From Daedaleopsis sinensis (Eukaryota > Basidiomycota > Agaricomycetes > Polyporales > Polyporaceae), in NCBI GenBank assembly GCA_033807695.1, contig CM066303.1, positions 4,216,001 to 4,280,000 of the forward strand: 64,000 nucleotides of DNA. The letters are read 5' to 3'. Numbering within the stretch: the stretch's first letter is position 1; each line of letters begins with the position of its first letter. A program made the position numbers and the translations under genes. Below the pieces are notes generated by a model, which was not told the origin of the DNA, searched no databases, and worked only from the letters and a program-made list of their open reading frames with translations. This document shows positions 45,901-56,904 of the stretch, piece by piece.

Positions 45901-47048
45901 CACGAGACCCATATGCAGCCCAGTATCAACCTCTCCGCGAGCGACGCAGGGTCAGTGTTCGAGAACGACGCCGCGACCGAGGAAGCGGCGTTCGGCCAAG
46001 AAGAGTACGAAGACAGGATTCGGGCCGTCGACGACCCCCCCGCAGACGAGGCGAACGACGACAAGACGGCGCCAGGCGGAGCAGAGGATGAGAACGTGGA
46101 GAGCTCCGATGAAGAGGATACACCGCAGACCCAGTCTCGCAAGCGAAAGCGCGACGAGGCTCAACAAGCAGCGGAAGAGATGCTGGCCCTGCTAGAGTCG
46201 CAGCAACTACCGCTGCCGTCAGACCTCGCCGCTCCCATTTGTGCGCACCACGCGATGCAGGACGCGGTGAAGATCGAGCTCGAACTTCGCAAAGGCTACG
46301 CGCGTGAGGTGCTGGACGAGTTGCGCATGCACTTGATGACCTTTGCTGTGTTAGGTGACCGGCGCAAGCAGCGGACGGGTGTTATTCATAGGACGCAGGT
46401 GGACGTGCGCATGAATGTCAAGAAGACTCAAATTAAGAACGCGCGGGAGCGGTACCGTACGCAGTGGAATCTGCTTCTCCGCCTTGGAATGTCGCCCGAC
46501 GATACAGAACTGAAACGCCTCAAAGACAAGGACGTGAGAGCGTTCGTGATCGTGATGGAGGAGCAGCCTTTGGGGGACAGTAGCCGATCGCCGTCTTGGA
46601 TATGGGGAGACTTCAAGTTCCTTGACAAGGTGGACGAACAGAACGTGCAGACCTTTATGGTGGAATGTAAGTAGCGACATTGAACGCGCACTTGTGTTGC
46701 TAACCATGCGACATGCGCAGCACTCCGAGTCCATTGGTGCCGGAACAGCGCGCTCTTGGCGCGATGGACCGAGCAGAAGGATACGATTGAAGAAGAGATG
46801 TTCCGAACGGTGAACAGTTATCAGCGGGGAATCGAGACATGGAGTGAACATGCTGTGACTCGGGAGACCGAGGGACGTTTAGGTGCCGCCGCGTACGCGA
46901 ATAGGTAATATGATCATATCTTATCAAGGTTCGCTATACTGATAGCATTGGTAGACAATGCCGTCGCTATAGGCGCCTTCTAGAGCACGCGAAGAAGAAG
47001 TTCCCCGGAAGTATATATGAGGTAAGTGAGAAATGCGACAGATCATAA
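42967..47048 (+). CDS. KDZ (Kyakuja-Dileera-Zisupton) transposase with CxC2 cysteine cluster
   Basis: Exons 42967-43488, 43542-44183, 44234-44415, 44470-44638, 44688-44821, 44875-45293, 45351-45563 and 45606 onward, then several to 47048. The CxC2 cluster is C207/C210, C227/C230, C237/C240 and H245 (ECPSCQG, FRCQDCP, CRTCVLQDH). It is followed by IIFCQCFRRPSEAAQLIAAG and MWPATWKYPKTATT. The catalytic core shows FDGNFHFN (D459), LCRHMLVLPGG, NGERFAYADL, YDIWCQY (D576), HSHGHKGECRKRY and DDGETCERLW (E646/E649), giving a candidate DDE triad. The C-terminal part (TIEEEMFRTVNSYQRGIE, YANRQCRRYRRLLEHAKKKF) is also typical. One exon junction near 45740-45790 has no ideal GT donor; otherwise the gene looks intact. 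It catalyses DNA transposition in the nucleus. Confidence 0.85.
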
Positions 47049-47241
47049 AGTCTGCTAAAAGCGTACGCAGGGGGTTGGGATGGGGCACACGGCAGCCGTG
47101 AATGAAGCCATGCAGTAGTTGTAGATTTGTGGTGGGGGATACCTGCGCACGTATACCATCCCCCTTGACGGCGTGATATGTCACCCCGGATGCAGACCAG
47201 CGAGGAGACGGAATAGTAGGGTAAGCGCATAGTCCGCGGTT

Positions 47242-47298
47242 CATGCCGCGCGAGCCATTGTTATTGCCGCGCGTGGGCCCGCGCGGCATGAACAATGG
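47242..47298. repeat. Interleaved inverted repeat between transposase and dioxygenase
   Basis: CATGCCGCGCG (47242-47252) pairs exactly with CGCGCGGCATG (47280-47290), and CCATTGTT (47255-47262) pairs exactly with AACAATGG (47291-47298). The arms are in the order A-B-A'-B', so they cannot all pair in one simple hairpin. It lies 217 bp upstream of the dioxygenase ATG. Confidence 0.8.
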
Positions 47299-47514
47299 TC
47301 GAACAGGTGGCCATAAGCTCAAGCGGATAACGGAGAGAACAATAGAGTTTACAGGCCGAACCAATGTGGACATGAACGCGTTGCCTACGCGACGGAATCA
47401 AAACGGTCACCGGATCGCGTCCCGGAAGCATACATATAAGGGCCGTGGCAAGTTTACACGTTCATTTTATCCCCCGCGTTTGTTTCCTGAAAACCTGCCC
47501 AGTAGGTCTTGACC

Positions 47515-49378
47515 ATGACGCGCGTTCGCAAAAGTCAAAGTGAGTCCATCTCTTCATGCGTGAGCCGCAACCTAGTCTCTCGCGCGAGTCTTCGCCTTTG
47601 GAGCCCCGAGAGACCAGGTGTGCGTGACGAACCCGTGTGTACTGCGAGATTGACACAACTTTCGCGGCAGGTCCAGCTGGGAATGCAATGCCGGGGATGC
47701 GAAAGGTATGTGGCTGGCGAGTAACCGTTAACCAATGCACTGACTATGGGCGGGGCAGACACGCTCGGGGGCGGAGTTCTCGCCATACGTGGTCGGGCTC
47801 CCCATTGTCGCGCCGGATAACTTTGATCTAAGAGCCAGCGTGCAAGCCGCGCTTGCAAGGCACCAGGATGACGAGTCCGGTGTTGAACCAGTTGATCCTG
47901 ATGCGCCAGAAGTAGTCCCGGCTCAACAGTCGCCTGCTCCGCGTTCCGAGAAGTTTTCGAACCTCTTCGCGCACATTGCACCTCCACCCCCACAGGACAC
48001 GCAGCCGCCACCTCAGTCTCACGCAAGTAAGCATTCACACAAACGTCGCCGTGCCAAGCGCGCAGATCAACGCAGCCAAACGCTGGCACCGGGAAGCATT
48101 GCGCTGAAGAAAGTTGCCCTCAAGCGACTGCGCGAGGCCCAACCTCTCATGGCCGACATTGACGTAGCGCGAGCGACGGCTGCAGATACCAGGGGGGGCA
48201 TTGACGTTGATGCTCCATTACAGACAGGACTGACTTTCGGGATGGAGGACGTTCACGTTGCGTCCACAGGGTTCATAGGCCGGCTGATGCCCCAGACAGT
48301 GGAGGACACGCGCGACGTTGGTGTGAATGAGCTGCGTGTTCGGGTGGGTTGGGAGTATGTGCCTTGGGATGGCAAGTGAGTCCATTTCCGTACCGTGAGC
48401 GTGGCGTGTCGCCGAACCAAATGTGCTAGGACCATTCGCGTGCTGTTGAGCAAGGATGGGATGGTCTTTGGAGAACTGGCCGGGCAGCCCAGGAATTGGG
48501 AGGACATGAACGGCACTATGATGAAGATCTTTGAAGTCGCAGGGCAGGCATACGCGTTCAAACCGGACGAGCTCGAGAGTCGCCGAGGCAAATTCCCATC
48601 GGTAGCGTGCGGGATATCATACGGCGGTGGCCAGAAGGTGAGTGAGTCGTGGATATCTGCGCCCTATGCAGGAACTCAATTGCGTGCTGTAACCAGCGGC
48701 CGGCCAATCTGGCGCATAGCGCACACAACCGTGCGATATGGGAGGCGATCCTCGACCTCCTTCCGGTACGCCGCGTCGCCAACTTCGCGAACCGTGAGTT
48801 GTCACGCCGCGTCCTCACTTCACATCTGTGTTTACACGCGCGCAGACGCTCTCAAGAACTGCTTCCCAGACGTCTATCAACTGTACGAAGCGACGATGAA
48901 CGGCCTTTGCAGCCAGGAGCCGAACCTGCGGAGGAACTACATGGACAACGTATTCGCCGCTCTATCACTGAACCTTGGCCCGCGCGCGATTTCGTTTGTG
49001 CACACCGACCACCTCAATCTAGCGTTCGGACTCTGTGCAATCACCGCATTTGGCGACTACGACCCGGCGACTGGTGGCCACCTCATCCTTTGGGATATCC
49101 AGAAGATCATCGAATTCCCACCCGGAAGTACGATACTAATCCCGTCAGCGATTCTTCGTCACTCCAACGCGGCGCTAGCGAGTGCGCACGAGCGTCGATA
49201 CGCTCTCGTTCAGTATTCAGCCGGAGGCCTATTCCGCTGGGCTGAATGCGGGTATCAATCGCAGAAGTCGTTCTTCGCCAGTGGGCGCAAGTTCTTACAC
49301 GACGGGCGCGAGCGTTGGGCTCGGGGTGTGGCGTTGTTCAGCAGATGGACGGACTTGCAAGGCACGCTCGGGGCATGA
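47515..49378 (+). CDS. TET/JBP-like 2-oxoglutarate/Fe(II) dioxygenase
   Basis: Six exons (47515-47539, 47671-47705, 47759-48375, 48430-48637, 48697-48793, 48846-49378) join in phase to 504 aa. The N-terminal third is Pro/Lys/Arg-rich with a basic KRRRAKRADQR stretch, fitting a nuclear protein. GISYGGGQKRPANLAHS precedes the double-stranded beta-helix core: FVHTDHLN (H380 and D382, iron ligands), FGDYDPATGGHLILWDI, EFPPGSTILIPSAILRHSN (H433, third ligand) and ERRYALVQY (R444/R445, likely 2OG carboxylate contact), then AGGLFRW. All catalytic positions are present and no stop codon interrupts it. TET/JBP enzymes oxidise 5-methylcytosine or thymine in DNA; agaricomycetes have expanded families tied to KDZ transposons. 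Fold assignment is strong; the DNA substrate is inferred. Confidence 0.75.
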
Positions 49379-49720
49379 GGCCGGGCAATGTCGTTCGTAT
49401 GTGTGTCCTAGTATGTCAAAAGTAGCATTGCTGCATAACTTGTGCGGCATGAAACGCGTGGGATAGCCAACCGAGAGCCAACCGGGACCCATACTGGGTG
49501 GAAGCTAACTATAACACGGGTTGGGTGAGTTTTCGAACATGTACAAGAGGGTCGATGGCTAACAAGTTAACACGGCGGGATTGCTGGTGTAAGTGCAGTC
49601 ACATCGACAGTACCCAAGTAAGGCTGCGCGTATGTCCCATTCGCGGGTTGTGACTGTGTACGATGAATGCGGGAACGGTAGGCTGGGGCACGCTGGTAGG
49701 ATGCCACCGACAGGGCCGTG

Positions 49721-50020
49721 TCAGTATACGATGTTGCGCGCGTCGGGACGCGTACAACGATGGGATGTTGCGCGCGTCGGGACGCGTACGACGATGGATG
49801 AAACTGACTTCAACGCGCGCGCACGAAGAAGCGGGGGTCGCACTGCGCGGGGTCGCGTGTCAGTATACGATGTTGCGCGCGTCGGGACGCGTACAACGAT
49901 GGGATGTTGCGCGCGTCGGGACTCGTACGACGATGGATGAAACTGACTTCAACGCGCGCGCACGAAGAAGCGGGGGTCGCACTGCGCGGGGTCGCGTGAC
50001 AGTATACGACAAGCGGGCGC
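49721..50020. repeat. CpG-rich 139-bp tandem repeat, two and a bit copies
   Basis: TCAGTATACGATGTTGCGCG starts at 49721 and again at 49860. A truncated third start (ACAGTATACGAC) occurs at 49999, giving an exact 139-bp period. The two full units are almost identical (for example GGGACGCGTACG versus GGGACTCGTACG). Each unit contains an internal doublet, ATGTTGCGCGCGTCGGGACG, about 35 bp apart, and CGCGCGCG tracts. It directly follows the dioxygenase gene. Confidence 0.9.
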
Positions 50021-52131
50021 GGACGTAGACCTCATCACAACAGTGGCGGGACGTCGACATGTACACCATGGGTGGGATTTGCAAGGCGAGCCATGAAGAG
50101 GGCATCATCACGGGGCGTCGGGATGCGTAGCGGTGGGGGCGGGACGCATCTGTGGCTATAATGATGTCATCGAGTTTTGTCGGCGATCATACCATGTACC
50201 CACGGAAGGGTAAACTGGACGAAGGGCCTGCCAAGGCGGACCTTTTGTCTAGACCGCTCGAGACCATGGGAGCGGGGGATGGTGGCTGGATGGTGGGTCG
50301 GTGAGTACATCCGAATGCCGGTGGGGCGGCGATTGATTGCGCGCTTATAGCCTAAAGGCGCTGTAGTGTAGTATAATGCACCTCTTCGTATATGGCAACC
50401 CGGGCCATCTGGCCCTGGAAGTGTGTATAATCTCAGCGAGAATAGGTGTAAGAGTGTATAATAATATATTGAGGAATTTAGAAAGGGCAGAACGAGCGGG
50501 AAGGGCTTGACATCATAGGGCGGGTAGTCTACAAGCGGGCCGCCCAAATAGAGCGGCCGTGTGTACACGGATGTGTGGACTATACTAATCCGATAGACCA
50601 TGGTAGACACTATACAACGTAGCGTGGTATATGGTAATATGAGGCAGAGTAACGACGGTGTTGACGACTCACTGCCGATGAAAGGCCGATGCGATGACAC
50701 TTTACCATGCGTGATCAAGCTGGGCACATGCCTACAAGCGCCTGTCTTACTCTGTAACGGTCAGTAGAGCGGTGTCATCCTCTAACATACAGTGACCGGT
50801 TTGCTGATGGTCCTCGTACTCAACTACTGCTAAGTGACTAGCTTGTGTATGTTGTACTCGCTGTCTGGCTGTTTCACTGGTGGCACGGCATACCAAGTGT
50901 CTTTACCCAGTGACTTACACGGCGCGCGACGGTGATAAACGTGAGCATCCGACGGACTCGCGTTCTACTCTCTTGAAGGGACATGAGAGGTGAGCTCGTG
51001 TACCCTAAGGACGCGAGATCACTCAAGTCTTCAAACCGACCACCTCTTACTGCTCACATGCGCTCTTCCTTCACACGATCACCCCTCGGCCGTGCATTGT
51101 GCTGCGATGATGCGTGTTTACTGTCGAGTACTAACGCCTGGGATGCGTCCCCTTGCCTCCTGACAGATGTGAGTAACTCCGTTCTCTGTATCAGCATTAT
51201 GGATCAGCCATGACTCAACACTATGCTGACCAACGTTCTGACAGTTGACCTGCTGAGGCAGGACATACAGGGCATGCATTGCGATCCTGCTTGAGGCACG
51301 GCATCCATTCGGAAAGCAGCGATACTATCATGGTTTCCGCCTTACACCCGATCCGGACTACGTGAGGTTCGTGGAGCGCTCTCTCCGCTGGCTTGCGATA
51401 TATGTGGCGAATGATGAGATAGTTCAAGAAGTTGTCCGCAGAGGACATTGATAGTTCTGATGGACGTGCCTGTCTAGTTGGCTTAGTCAGCGCGAGACTC
51501 AGTACTGTGCTCGTGTATGAACTGCGCGGCCTTCATCTCATCGAAAGTCATCGGAGCAGTCGGAAATCCTCATCCCGTCCACTCACAAGTAGTTCATTAA
51601 AACTGCCCGATTCAGGAAGCCCTCACTAGTTCGAAGATTTCGCTCTTGCGCAAGATTCGTAGAAGATCTAGGCATGAGGCTCTCTCGTGGATATCACTGG
51701 TATCCTCCGTTTGCTCTGCCAACTTGAGCACGTCCCACGTCATAGCTTCGGAAACCGGACGGCTATTCCCGGGTGCAATAAAGACGATCCAGCTGCGCGT
51801 CCGCGCGAACTTGCTCGTCTTCGAGAAGCCCGTTCGCAAGAAGAGAAGGTCGGGCGAATTATTTGTAGACGATAATGACGACGTTGATGTCGTCTTTAAT
51901 CGGAGAGCGGTGGTGAACCCCACTGAGCTTATACATCTCCTGCTTCCGTTCCCCATTGGACAATGACCTCTCGCACAGGGCTTGAGGTTAATAGTGCTGA
52001 CTGGATGCGAGAGGTATATAGGTATGCACCAAGGGTGATCAGCGGCCCAACATCTACTCTCGACTCCCGTTGCTTATATCTAGCCCACACAGTTACTTAC
52101 ACTTACATCTATAGACTCGCCAAAGACTACT
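50021..52131. other. Intergenic; diverged repeat copy at 51.77-51.92 kb
   Basis: No gene is recognised. The segment at about 51765-51915 (CGCAAGAAGAGAAGGTCGG, GACGATAATGACGACG, TTTAATCGGAGAGCGGT) is related to 14425-14590. A plus-strand frame of about 106 codons across it (51646-51966) has no recognised domain. A TATATAG at about 52015-52021 is a plausible TATA box for the reductase gene. Confidence 0.4.
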
Positions 52132-55100
52132 ATGCCTTCCGCCACCACCACCATCACCCCCACACAGACGTTTGTGGCCACTACTCTGCAGGGTGTGGGC
52201 AGCAAGACGTGGACGCCTCCGCCTTTCTACAGCGACCTAACGATCCCGGAGCTCTACGCCTTCCACGCGAAGAACAGCCCAACCCACCCCGCCATCGCAT
52301 ACAACGAGGAGAACGACACCGTCCACTCGCTCTCCTACACTGAAGTCTTCTGCGCCATCCGCCGCGCTGCGAAGATAGTCTCGGACCACGTCCAGCCTTC
52401 TCTACCCGCAGGCGACGCGCCAGTCCCTGTCGTCGGCATCCTCGCAGTAGCCGGTACGTCTCGAGTCTCTGCCCGTCTCTGCGGTCTCTGCGTGTTCTAA
52501 CCACCCACCACCGAATTGGATCATCTCGTCTTCATTTGCAGATTACCCGACGCTCCACGGGCTCATCGTCGGGACCATGTACCTCGGGTGCACGCCCTTC
52601 CCGATCTCCGCACGCAACTCCCCCGCGGCGGTCGCGCACCTCATCCGTGCCACGGCCGTACACGCGCTCTTCGTCAGCGGTGACGCGGCGATGCAGCGTC
52701 TTGCACTCGAGGCGCAGGCGGAGCTCGCGCGGGACGGCTACGACGTCCGCCTGCTGTCGCTCCCGGAGCTGCGCGACGTCTACAGCGACGCGGAGGTGGA
52801 TCTGGACGCGGTGGAGATGGGGCGCGTCGACGGGGACCAGACCGCGCTGATCATCCACTCTTCCGGTGAGCCTCGGGCAGAGACGTTGGTGCTGGGTGTT
52901 TGGGCTGAGGTTATGGTTTGTGCGTTGCCAGGATCGACGTCGTTCCCCAAGCCCATCCGGATTTCGCACCGCAACTTCGCCCGATGGGCTTACTTCCCGT
53001 GTACGTCTTGTTGGACTCGCTCTACTTGCAGCTAGTAGGGAGGCTCACACGGCGTCTCGCGTGCAGACACGGGGGACATGGACATGTGCGGAGTGCGCCT
53101 GTCCATCCACGGGCTTCCCCTCTTCCGTAAGCGTCGCCGACAGTGTGTTCACTCCGCATTCCGCAGGCTGACCTCCAATCGTCACAGACGTGATGGGCGC
53201 GTTTTCAATTACCTGGACGGCGAGTGTGCTCTTTCCCTTCTACCATTGTGTATCACTTATGTGCAGCCCGGACGAACAGGTCGGGACCGGGCTAGTGGCG
53301 ACAGTGTTCAGGCCGACCACTCCCCCCATGGTTACCACTCCGGAAAACGTCATGGAGGGGGTCATCAAGTCAAAAAGCGAGGCGATCTTCTGCGTTCCCT
53401 CCATCGTCGAGGCATGGGCGCGTGAGCCCGAGATGGTCACTACGCTCCAGAAACTCCGATGTGTTGTACGTGCCATCGCACATTCGCCTCGGCCGTGTCG
53501 TAGTACGCTGACCCCTGCTGCAGACCTTCGCAGGCGCGCCGCTGAACAAGGAGGTTGGAGACTCGCTGCGCAAGCAGAAAGTGATGATAATGGCTCTGTA
53601 CGGCCTGTAGGTCACTCCCAGTGCCGTCCACAGCATCTCCTGGCTGACTGTGCTCTAGGACCGAGGCCGGCGGGCTGACGACGACGTTCAACACCAGAGA
53701 CACGCTCCCCTCAGAAGACTGGGAGTATTTCACCCTGAACCCGAATCTCCAAACGAAGCGCATTTATCAGGAGGGCCAGCCGGGTGTCTTCGAGCTCGTC
53801 CTTCTGGTACGTCCATATCACGTGTCTGTGGCCCGAGCTGGCTGGTAGCGCCGCCTCACGTCATTCGTTGCGATTCAGGACTCCCCGACCATCTCGCTGA
53901 ATGCATACAACTCTGAGGTCGACGGACGCCCTGCGTATGCTACCAGCGACCTTATGCTGGAGCATCCGACGAACCCCAGGTACATGAAGATCTACGGGCG
54001 AGCGGACGACCAGATCATCCTGTCGACAGGAGAGAAGGTGCGCTCTTTTCCCTATATGAGATACTCCTCACTGCGACTCACTTCTATTGTTTGGTGTCAG
54101 ACGAACCCGGTGCCGATGGGTAGGTTACGCTCATTTGCCTCGAGTTGACAACGGACTGATCTCAATGCGCATACGTCATTAGAGGCGATCATAAAGCGAG
54201 ACCCGCACGTTTCCGCTGCGTTGGTGTTCGGCCGCGGGAGAGTACAGAACGGGGTGATCGTACATCCAAAGGAGCCATTTGACCCGGCGGACGAGGAGAA
54301 GCTTGCGGAGTTCAGGAACAAGATCTGGTGAGATTTGTGTTGTCAGAGTGGCTATATGGTGCTTAGGCATTGATATCTTGGCCCGTAGGCCCTCTGTCGA
54401 ACGCGCCAACAATTTTGCGCCTTCACATTCAAGGATATTCAAGGAGGTATGTGCACTGCTTACGGTGTCCATCTATGGCCTCACCGTTGCCTGGCCGCAG
54501 ATGATCCTTGTCACCAAGCGTTTGAAGCCGTTCCAGTACACGGCCAAGGGTACTCCTCGCCGCCACCTTTGTCTCAAAGACTACGCTGAGGAGATCGACG
54601 AGGTATACAAGAGGGTCGAGGAGTCGTCTCAAGTCGATGTGAAGGCTCCTTCAGAGTGGACCGAAGAATCTACTCGAGAGTACGTGAGCGAAGTCGTCAA
54701 GCGCGTCATGGAGGTCGAGACCATCAACGACCAAGACGACATCTTCCAGCTAGGATGCGATAGGTGAGCGCGCGCGCGGTTCCTCTCTCACTGTCCCAGC
54801 AGCCCCTGACCGGCCTCGTACGCGCGCAGCCTGCAAGCGACGTACATCCGCAACACGATCCTGCACGCTCTCCGCACGACGACCAAGGCGCCCGTCAACG
54901 ACGTCCCGCTCAACTTCGTCTACAATCACCCGACCGTCGCCATGCTCAGCGCGTTCCTCCACCGCATCCTGATTGGGGAGGCCTTCGACCCCGCAGCTGA
55001 GCGCGAAGCGCGCCTCGCGCAGATGCGCGCGTTCCTCGACAAATACGGCTCGGACTTCCCCACGCCCCAGTGGGTCGCATCTGCGGACTCAGAGCGCGCT

Positions 55101-56464
55101 AGGGCTAAGGAGACACTCATCATCACGGGCACGACAGGGCGCCTCGGCGCGCACCTCCTCGCGCAGACCCTTGAGCGGGGCGACGTCGAGCATGTGTATG
55201 CGCTGAACCGCGGGACGCCTGGGGCAGAGGATGAACTGGCCGTGAAGCAGCGGGAAACATTCAAGACGTGGGGGCTGGATGTGGGGCTGCTCGCGGAGAA
55301 GGTGTCGTTCCATGCCGCGGACCTGGCGAAGCCGCTCTTTGGGCTGGATGAGAAGACGTTCGACGCGGTGAGGCTTGTGCTTTGCGATCGCCTGGGACTG
55401 AACGAGGTGGCTGACACTTCGGTGTTACTTGCAGATGCGCAAGTCTGTCACCGCGATCGTGCACAATGGTGGGTTCAATCTTGCGCTACTCACGACGGAG
55501 GATGCTGACGTACCGAGTTGGCATGTAGCATGGCGGGTTGACTTCAGCGTCCCCCTCCTGTCGTTTGAGCCGCTCATCGCAGGCACGCGCAACTTCGTGA
55601 ACTTTGCGCTCAGCTCTCCCATTCCCGGCGGACCGAACGTGCTCTTTGTCAGTTCCATCACCGCTGCATACAGTGCGTCCTTGATTGCGCTCCCCCCTTC
55701 GCACACTGGTACTGACGGAGACGGTGCAGACTACTCTGCTGGGGGCCCAGTCCCGGAGTCTATAGACTTCGGACCCGAGGTTGCTGTGGGTCTTGGCTAC
55801 GGCGAGAGCAAGTGGGTGACCGAGCAGGTCCTCAAGCGCGCTTCAAAGACGACGGGGCTCCGGACGACCGCGGCGCGCGGCGGCCAGCTCAGCGGCGACA
55901 CGCGCATCGGCGGGTGGAACGTGAAGGAGTGGGTACCTGCCATCGTACGCGCGAGCAAGCGACTCAGGTGTGTTCCTGTCAGAGAAGATGTGAGTTTCGC
56001 TCGTCTTTTGCTCCGTCTGTACGGGATGGGATGATCATTTTGGGATTGACGATCCTTCGACGCAGACGGTCTCCTGGGTTCCAGTCGACATCGCTGCGTC
56101 CGCGATTCTCGAGATGCTGGACAGCGACGGGCGCATCTTCCATATCACCCTTCCCCGCCCCGCGGCCTGGAACGACGTGTTCGTCCCCATTGCGGAGCGG
56201 CTCGGCGTCCCGGCCGTCCCCTCGTCGGAGTGGATGGACAAGCTGCGCGCGGATGCTCGCCGGGCGGAGACGACGGGAGAACACGACTCGGCGCACACGC
56301 TGATCGACTTTTTCGACGAGACGATGTCGGGAGGCGAGACGCTCTTTGGGACGGAGAAGGTTGTTGCTGCGTCAAAGAGTATGGCCGCGCTCGCCCCGAT
56401 CGGGCGGGAGGACGCGCTCAAGTGGTTGTCGTACTGGGAGAGCGTGGGCTTCCTGACGTTGTGA
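52132..56464 (+). CDS. NRPS-like adenylate-forming reductase (A-T-R)
   Basis: Sixteen exons in phase give 1119 aa: 52132-52453, 52542-52865, 52932-53000, 53067-53126, 53188-53465, 53524-53606, 53659-53806, 53879-54037, 54101-54119, 54183-54327, 54389-54446, 54501-54763, 54830-55367, 55435-55468, 55529-55989 and 56066-56464. The adenylation domain (about 30-570) has the SSGSTSFPK P-loop near 214, LYGLTEAGG near 376 and IYGRADDQI near 466. The carrier motif LGCDSLQA places the phosphopantetheine Ser at 643, across a splice junction. The reductase domain starts IITGTTGRLGAH (NADPH loop, about 738) with YGESK (catalytic Tyr/Lys, about 925). Such enzymes activate an acid, tether it as thioester and release it as aldehyde or alcohol. 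The substrate is unknown; the family includes aminoadipate reductase, but this is a basidiomycete secondary-metabolism type. Confidence 0.9.
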
Positions 56465-56904
56465 GTCTTATCCGTCACTATTTCGCAATGCACTCCCTCT
56501 AGAATCACTATTGTACATGACTTCACAATCACATAGTCTTCTTACCCTCGCATAATCTCCCTCAGACTGACATCACAGGCAATCAGTAGCCTGGTGGTGT
56601 TTCACTTCACCGTTTACCTTTATAGGGAGCTTGAAGAGATCCGGGCTCGCCGTTCCACGTTCAAGCAGCAACTTAGTTAATATCGAGTCACAACGAGCGA
56701 TATCGGTCCACGACCGTACAACCCAAGCAACCACGTCCGAATAAATAAACCGCAATACATCAACACTCCTCCCCATTAGATCCACAGCACAACAGGTGCG
56801 TAGCAACAGCCTTCAAGCTTTAAGGTCTGCCTATTCCTATTGAGGAAGACACGTGTGAGCCTCTAGAATGCAGTGAACGACGAACCACAAGCACACGTAC
56901 CCGC
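56465..56904. other. Convergent 3' intergenic region
   Basis: 3' flanks of the reductase and of the secreted-protein gene, which end facing each other. No feature is recognised. Confidence 0.4.

Larger units (their letters stand above)
42967..49378 (+). mobile_element. KDZ transposon core with dioxygenase cargo, ends unresolved
   Basis: KDZ transposase (42967-47048) and a TET/JBP-like dioxygenase (47515-49378) lie head to tail, 467 bp apart. KDZ elements of basidiomycetes are known to travel with TET/JBP-family genes. Terminal inverted repeats were not found by eye; the element may extend left through the minus-strand gene block to about 33.4 kb and right into the 139-bp repeats. Confidence 0.6.

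Noticed and set aside
49721..50020. CRISPR-like array
   Set aside because: Units are directly adjacent 139-bp tandem copies without unique spacers, in a eukaryotic genome.
51646..51966. 106-codon plus-strand frame as a gene
   Set aside because: No domain, no start context; the related segment at 14.4 kb is interrupted, suggesting a repeat or relic.
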